Positions 4,663 to 7,433 of a stretch of DNA of 7,433 bases are shown here, in pieces; positions within the stretch are counted from its first letter, which is position 1, and the number at the start of each line of letters is the position of its first letter. This DNA comes from CAYLHB01 sp041908795 (GTDB lineage Bacteria > Patescibacteriota > Minisyncoccia > Phycocordibacterales > UBA12088). Position numbers and translations under genes: made by a program. Location of the stretch: positions 1 to 7,433 of the forward strand of contig JAYRER010000047.1 in assembly GCA_041908795.1 (NCBI GenBank). The letters run 5' to 3'. The notes under the pieces are model-generated. The model was not told the origin of the DNA. It saw nothing but the letters and a program-made list of their open reading frames with translations, and ran no database searches.

Positions 4663-5469
4663 CTACAATTTCCTCTGTGACTCAATTCTCGACTCCAAAA
4701 ACACACGCAAATCAATATTCCACCCCGTTTCCCTGGCAACAAACATCAAGTGATTGACTGCTACCACTGCAATAGGCGCTTGTAGTACCTCTATTTTTCT
4801 CGTGTGGTGATCCAAGGCTATGGCAATGTCTCGAAACGCAATCAAATCAACTCCGCTTAAACAATAGGCGCTCGGGAGGATATTAAGACGCAATTCGTAG
4901 TTTGATAGCAAAGTCAACATCTCACGTGCATGCTGTGAAAAGTCATTCGCCACGTGATCACAGGTGAGTAGTTCTATTCTTGACTGTGCCTTTATTGCCA
5001 CTTGCAAACAATGTTCGAATTCAACCACGCGTTCGCGACCGGTCCCAAGAACTGAAAGGAGAATTGATGCGCGTTCACCCTTGTGGCTTAGGAAATACTG
5101 CTCAATCTCCGAATCAAAATCGTTTATACTATGAGTGATCTTGTCGCCTTCCAATACCCTCCCATTTACCGATTGTGCATTAATAGGAAGCAGTTTTGAT
5201 TGCAATAACGCCACTTTCTGTGCCACTGCCTCTGTATCAATTAAGTACTCCCAGTGTTTCCCCACCTTTTCACGTGTAACGATACCTTGCCGCTCGAGAC
5301 GTCCCACAATGGAATGGACGCTTGTTCGTGCCACATTTGCTCGCGACGAAATTATCGTCATTTTCATTCTACCGAAAGTCACCAGCGCAAGGAAAACTCT
5401 GATTTCCCTCGCGTTAAGTCCTAAGAATTGTAGCTGATCAGTAAGAAACTGCACCTTATGATTGTACAT
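4663..5469 (-). CDS. TrmB-like winged-helix transcriptional regulator
   Basis: A 268-residue DNA-binding regulator. Residues about 13-80 form a TrmB-type winged helix: LQFLGLNAREIRVFLALVTFGRMKMTIISSRANVARTSVHSIVGRLERQGIVTRE matches the family pattern LxxLGLxxxExxVYxALLxxG...IAxxxxVxRxxVYxxLxxLxxKGLV. The rest (about 115-255) resembles the PLD-like C-terminal domain of TrmB proteins, with ELRLNILPSAYCLSGVDLIAFRDIAIALDHH and IAVVAVNHLMFVARETGW. In archaeal TrmB this part senses sugars; the ligand here is unknown. ATG at 5469 has no ribosome-binding site. TTGACG-16-TACAAT directly upstream puts transcription initiation at the in-frame GTG of codon 6 (5454), so the real product may be a 263-residue leaderless form. 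It is divergent from the NDT-like gene, its most likely target. Confidence 0.78.
   Translation of the reverse strand: MYNHKVQFLTDQLQFLGLNAREIRVFLALVTFGRMKMTIISSRANVARTSVHSIVGRLERQGIVTREKVGKHWEYLIDTEAVAQKVALLQSKLLPINAQSVNGRVLEGDKITHSINDFDSEIEQYFLSHKGERASILLSVLGTGRERVVEFEHCLQVAIKAQSRIELLTCDHVANDFSQHAREMLTLLSNYELRLNILPSAYCLSGVDLIAFRDIAIALDHHTRKIEVLQAPIAVVAVNHLMFVARETGWNIDLRVFLESRIESQRKL
5345..5359. promoter_or_regulatory. Second operator-like palindrome, inside the regulator gene
   Basis: GACGAAATTATCGTC differs by one base from the promoter palindrome GACGAAATTTTCGTC at 5472-5486, 127 bp away. The next base on the right (A) is also shared. It lies within the regulator's wHTH-coding part, so coding constraint could explain it. 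A double operator for autorepression is the alternative. Confidence 0.35.
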
Positions 5470-5488
5470 CAGACGAAATTTTCGTCAA
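5461..5488 (-). promoter_or_regulatory. Predicted promoter and operator of the TrmB-like gene
   Basis: On the minus strand TTGACG (5483-5488) and TACAAT (5461-5466) are separated by 16 nt. The perfect palindrome GACGAAA-T-TTTCGTC (5472-5486) overlaps the -35 and fills most of the spacer. A protein bound there would block RNA polymerase, so autorepression is the simplest reading. The -10 ends 6 nt before GTG at 5454. Confidence 0.5.
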
Positions 5489-5506
5489 TTGGATGTTGCT
5501 TGTTGT

Positions 5507-5527
5507 AAAAACATACTGTATGTTTTT
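5507..5527. promoter_or_regulatory. Perfect inverted repeat in the divergent intergenic region
   Basis: AAAAACATA (5507-5515) and TATGTTTTT (5519-5527) flank a 3-bp centre (CTG). It lies about 10 bp upstream of the candidate -10 of the plus-strand gene and so covers its -35 region. It could be an operator for that gene or the left part of a shared control region. Its sequence differs from the GACGAAA palindrome, so two different proteins or modes may be involved. Confidence 0.5.
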
Positions 5528-5530
5528 ATG

Positions 5531-5558
5531 CAGACATAAAATCGGTCTGAACAAGGAG
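5531..5558 (+). promoter_or_regulatory. Candidate -10, inverted repeat and ribosome-binding site of the NDT-like gene
   Basis: TAAAAT (5537-5542) is the best -10; it lies between the arms CAGAC (5531-5535) and GTCTG (5545-5549). AAGGAG (5553-5558) is 7 nt before the GTG start, a good Shine-Dalgarno that decides this start. No clear -35 is seen, consistent with control by an activator or by the upstream inverted repeat. Confidence 0.45.
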
Positions 5559-5565
5559 AATCCAG

Positions 5566-5994
5566 GTGCTGATAAACTTAGATACTACTTTCCATGCTGG
5601 AACGTACCACGAGCTTTACATCGAGGCATTACGATTACTTCAATTTAGACCACGTACAATTAAAACAATTGTTTTAGGTCCAGTAACAACTGGTGGCTTC
5701 GAAAATGTTCACGCGAATCTTGAAAAACTTCATAACCGTGCACAACTGATTAGCGGATACGGTGTTGATGTGCTAAATATCGTGTCTTTTCATCACGCCC
5801 TCGCTCATATTGTGCAACTTACGAATGTTGAAGGCTATCCACACAGTATTCTCGATAAATTTTCTGTGCCACTCATAACATCCGGTGTATTCAACTATTT
5901 GACGTTTTTAGAGGGGTTCCAATCAAGCTATGGCTGTCTCATTGAGCACAAGGCCGCACTAAGCAACAGAATAGCGATCGCCATTATCTCCTAG
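5566..5994 (+). CDS. Nucleoside 2-deoxyribosyltransferase-like small protein
   Basis: A 142-residue protein I place, with moderate confidence, in the nucleoside 2-deoxyribosyltransferase/DUF4406-like fold, which exchanges or hydrolyses N-glycosidic bonds of nucleosides or nucleotides. IVLGPVTTGG (35-44) followed by N-x6-L and GYGVDVLN (64-71) resembles the family's first strand and loop (xxxGPixxG...NI...A..L...G..V.NP). Near the C-terminus FLEGFQSSYGCLIEHKAAL (114-132) matches the family signature G(W/F)xxSxGAxxExxxA, making Glu-127 the candidate catalytic residue. Length is typical. It starts with GTG, fixed by AAGGAG 7 nt upstream. It is divergent from the TrmB-like regulator and ends in a terminator that includes its stop codon, so it is a single-gene unit. 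It appears more A/T-rich than its neighbours. Loss of activity cannot be excluded. Confidence 0.5.
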   Translation: MLINLDTTFHAGTYHELYIEALRLLQFRPRTIKTIVLGPVTTGGFENVHANLEKLHNRAQLISGYGVDVLNIVSFHHALAHIVQLTNVEGYPHSILDKFSVPLITSGVFNYLTFLEGFQSSYGCLIEHKAALSNRIAIAIIS

Positions 5995-6018
5995 CCCTAA
6001 CGGGCTAGATTTGTTTGT
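5991..6018 (+). terminator. Intrinsic terminator of the NDT-like gene
   Basis: CTAGCCC (5991-5997) and GGGCTAG (6002-6008) form a perfect 7-bp stem with a TAAC loop, followed by ATTTGTTTGT. The TAG stop (5992-5994) is within the first arm. This is the clearest rho-independent terminator in the window. Confidence 0.8.
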
Positions 6019-6180
6019 GCCCTTCAGAACTCCACTATTCCTAAACGGCACACATACGCACACTTATAGGAACCTTAGGGTAGGCTTGTGTGTCTCGATC
6101 TGCTTAACAGCGTTCCACCGTCCTCGTCAAGCAATATCTTGTGTAGGCACGCTAGTACTATCAACGCTCACTGCACTCGG
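6019..6180. other. Intergenic region without recognisable gene
   Basis: About 160 bp between the terminator and tRNA-Arg. It contains a 6-bp inverted repeat (TTCCTA near 6038 and TAGGAA near 6067) around CA-rich sequence, and nothing that looks like a protein start with a ribosome-binding site. Open frames crossing into the tRNA are antisense artefacts. Confidence 0.5.
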
Positions 6181-6183
6181 TGC
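6173..6183 (-). other. Trailer hairpin at the 3' end of tRNA-Arg
   Basis: GCAC-CGA-GTGC on the minus strand pairs the last two acceptor bases, the discriminator and the next base with the trailer. It is a 4-bp stem, so alone it is weak, but it follows the pattern seen after tRNA-Gly(UCC) and tRNA-Pro. Confidence 0.3.
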
Positions 6184-6252
6184 TCCCGTCAGGACTCGAA
6201 CCTGAAACGACAGTTCCGAAGACTGTTGTGATATCCATTTCACCACGGGAGC
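6181..6252 (-). tRNA. tRNA-Arg(UCG)
   Basis: The reverse complement folds with acceptor GCTCCCG / CGGGAGC, a D arm containing AATGGAT, anticodon arm ACAGT-CTTCGGA-ACTGT with anticodon TCG, and T arm TCAGG-TTCGAGT-CCTGA. It reads CGA/CGG arginine codons. The discriminator is A, followed by CCG, so CCA is not encoded although it is one base away. It is divergent from the CCA-adding enzyme gene 50 bp away. Confidence 0.95.
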
Positions 6253-6261
6253 GTACGCGGT

Positions 6262-6267
6262 ATTGTA
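6262..6267 (-). promoter_or_regulatory. Candidate -10 of tRNA-Arg
   Basis: TACAAT on the minus strand ends 9 nt before the tRNA 5' end. A matching -35 is not evident. Together with the plus-strand TAGAAT at 6291-6296 it makes the 50-bp gap a compact divergent promoter region. Confidence 0.4.
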
Positions 6268-6290
6268 TATGAAATGTGAAAGAAATGCGA

Positions 6291-6296
6291 TAGAAT
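6291..6296 (+). promoter_or_regulatory. Candidate -10 of the CCA-adding enzyme gene
   Basis: TAGAAT ends 6 nt before ATG (6303), and no Shine-Dalgarno is present (GCCACC precedes ATG). Transcription would begin at the start codon. The best -35-like hexamer, TTGTAT at 6263-6268, is 22 nt away, longer than usual, so this promoter is uncertain. Confidence 0.4.
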
Positions 6297-6302
6297 GCCA
6301 CC

Positions 6303-7433
6303 ATGTCAACATTGTCTGGAAAAATACCAACGCCCGTTACACGTGTAACGGATACTCTGCAAGCAGCTGGTTTCGAGTCGTACCTCGTGGGCGGCTGTGT
6401 GCGAGATCTTCTCCTTCATAAGGAGCCAAAAGACTGGGATATTACGACCAATGCTCGGCCAGAGGAGATTCAGGCTCTTTTCGAGGAAACGTACTACAAC
6501 AACAGCTTTGGGACTGTGGGCGTTGTTCATGTGGACGTTACTGAACCTCGACTCAAAGTCATTGAGGTGACGCCATACAGAAAAGATGGAGTGTACAGCG
6601 ACGCACGTCGACCGGATGATGTCGAATTTGGCGTTTCCCTTGAGGAAGATCTTGCTCGTAGAGATTTCACAATCAACGCAATCGCTCTTGATGTTAGTAA
6701 AGGACATACCATTGACCCACATAAAGGACATGTCGATCTTGACGCGAAACTTTTGCGCGCAGTTGGAGATGCTCGCACCCGTTTCGACGAGGATGCGCTG
6801 CGCATGCTCCGTGGGATCCGCCTCGGCGCAGAGCTCGGCTTTGCTATTGAACAGAAGACGTTTGAAGCAATAGCATTACTTGCTCCCAAGCTTTCCCACA
6901 TAAGCAAAGAACGCATACGAGACGAGCTAATTCGCACTGTTATGTCGCCGCGGCCCATGGAGGCACTGTTTCACATGAAACAGACCGGTCTTTTACACTA
7001 TGTGCTACCCGATTTGGAGCGTGGAATCGGGGTTACTCAAAACAAAGCGCATTCGTATCCAGTTTTTGATCACCTTATCCGTGCATTACAACATGCCGCT
7101 GACAAGGACTGGCCCCTTGAGGTTCGACTTGCGGCTCTTTTTCACGATATTTCTAAACCAGAGTCACGACGCGTTACACCTGCAGGCGACGTAACATTCT
7201 ACGGTCACGAGGTTACCGGTTCACGTGTAACGCGCAGAGCATTGGTAGACTTGAGGTTTCCCAATGATATAGTCGAAAAAGTGGTCACAATGGTGCGCTG
7301 GCACATGTTTTTTAGTGATACGGAATCAATAACCCTTTCAGCCGTGCGTCGCATGATTGCGAACGTGGAAACTCCTTCTGCGCGAAATTTAGACAAGTAC
7401 GCCTCACCGCTTCGCGGAGCTCCTCTACAAGAG
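6303..7433 (+). CDS. cca: CCA-adding tRNA nucleotidyltransferase (HD-containing), 3' end outside window
   Basis: At least 377 residues of a class II CCA-adding enzyme or poly(A) polymerase family member, open to the right edge. It builds or repairs the CCA end of tRNAs from CTP and ATP. The nucleotidyltransferase head shows YLVGGCVRDLLL (27-38, GGxVRD), the metal-binding pair KDWDI (D44, D46), ARRDFTINAIAL (118-129) and RFDEDALRMLRGIR (160-173), the motif that helps select the nucleotide. An HD phosphohydrolase-type domain follows: NKAHSYPVFDHLI (247-258), LAALFHDISKPE (276-287, His-281/Asp-282) and FYGHE (299-303). ATG at 6303 fits the family start. All four intact tRNAs here lack encoded CCA, so this enzyme should be essential. 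After about residue 355 the expected LR-AD-R motif is not evident (see findings). Poly(A) polymerase activity cannot be excluded. Confidence 0.9.
   Translation, partial: MSTLSGKIPTPVTRVTDTLQAAGFESYLVGGCVRDLLLHKEPKDWDITTNARPEEIQALFEETYYNNSFGTVGVVHVDVTEPRLKVIEVTPYRKDGVYSDARRPDDVEFGVSLEEDLARRDFTINAIALDVSKGHTIDPHKGHVDLDAKLLRAVGDARTRFDEDALRMLRGIRLGAELGFAIEQKTFEAIALLAPKLSHISKERIRDELIRTVMSPRPMEALFHMKQTGLLHYVLPDLERGIGVTQNKAHSYPVFDHLIRALQHAADKDWPLEVRLAALFHDISKPESRRVTPAGDVTFYGHEVTGSRVTRRALVDLRFPNDIVEKVVTMVRWHMFFSDTESITLSAVRRMIANVETPSARNLDKYASPLRGAPLQE

Noticed and set aside
4379..4757. Two plus-strand frames (124 and 114 codons) over the structured element and tRNA-Gly(GCC)
   Set aside because: Both cross the tRNA and the 3' end of the regulator gene on the opposite strand, and lack start signals.
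6011..6330. Frames across tRNA-Arg on either strand
   Set aside because: They include the full tRNA in translation and have no family-like sequence.
6527..6958. Minus-strand frames of about 140 codons inside the CCA enzyme gene
   Set aside because: Antisense to a gene with all catalytic motifs in place; Ser/Arg-rich translation without a start signal.

Overview
The window looks like chromosomal DNA of a Candidate Phyla Radiation (Patescibacteria) bacterium, probably Parcubacteria-like. The reasons are family content: an ECF-type sigma factor overlapping a DUF5667-like membrane protein, a TrmB-like regulator, short genes with many isolated tRNAs, and tRNAs without an encoded CCA tail. This placement is inference. 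All stops used are TAA or TAG, so nothing can be said about UGA recoding.

Layout. Positions 1-57 hold the 5' end of a minus-strand gene cut by the window edge. A tRNA-Gly(UCC) lies at 145-215. Positions 353-2888 hold a minus-strand operon in which an ECF sigma factor overlaps a long membrane-anchored probable anti-sigma factor by 8 bp. A tRNA-Pro(UGG) at 3069-3139 has a broken tandem copy of itself just upstream in its own direction (3161-3238). yraN follows at 3302-3703.

The roughly 325 bp to the right of yraN hold no convincing gene, but contain four DnaA-box matches within 81 bp, a candidate replication origin. Then come a small Cys/His-rich protein (4029-4286), a structured gene-free segment whose ends resemble the 3' end of tRNA-Gly (4381-4566), and tRNA-Gly(GCC) at 4576-4646.

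On the right, a TrmB-like regulator (minus, 4663-5469) is divergent from a small nucleoside-deoxyribosyltransferase-like gene (plus, 5566-5994). Their ~96 bp intergenic region carries several palindromes, one inside the predicted promoter of the regulator and repeated inside its coding region. Next are tRNA-Arg(UCG) (minus) and, divergent from it, a CCA-adding tRNA nucleotidyltransferase that runs off the right edge.

How the parts fit. Every protein gene left of about 5.5 kb is on the minus strand and both to the right are on the plus strand, an outward arrangement that suits an origin somewhere between, though it is weak evidence. The CCA-adding enzyme would be needed to finish all four tRNAs here. 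Three genes (sigma factor, TrmB-like regulator, CCA enzyme) have a -10-like hexamer exactly 6 nt before a start codon and no Shine-Dalgarno sequence, suggesting leaderless mRNAs. Two others (the Cys-rich protein and the NDT-like gene) have strong Shine-Dalgarno sequences.
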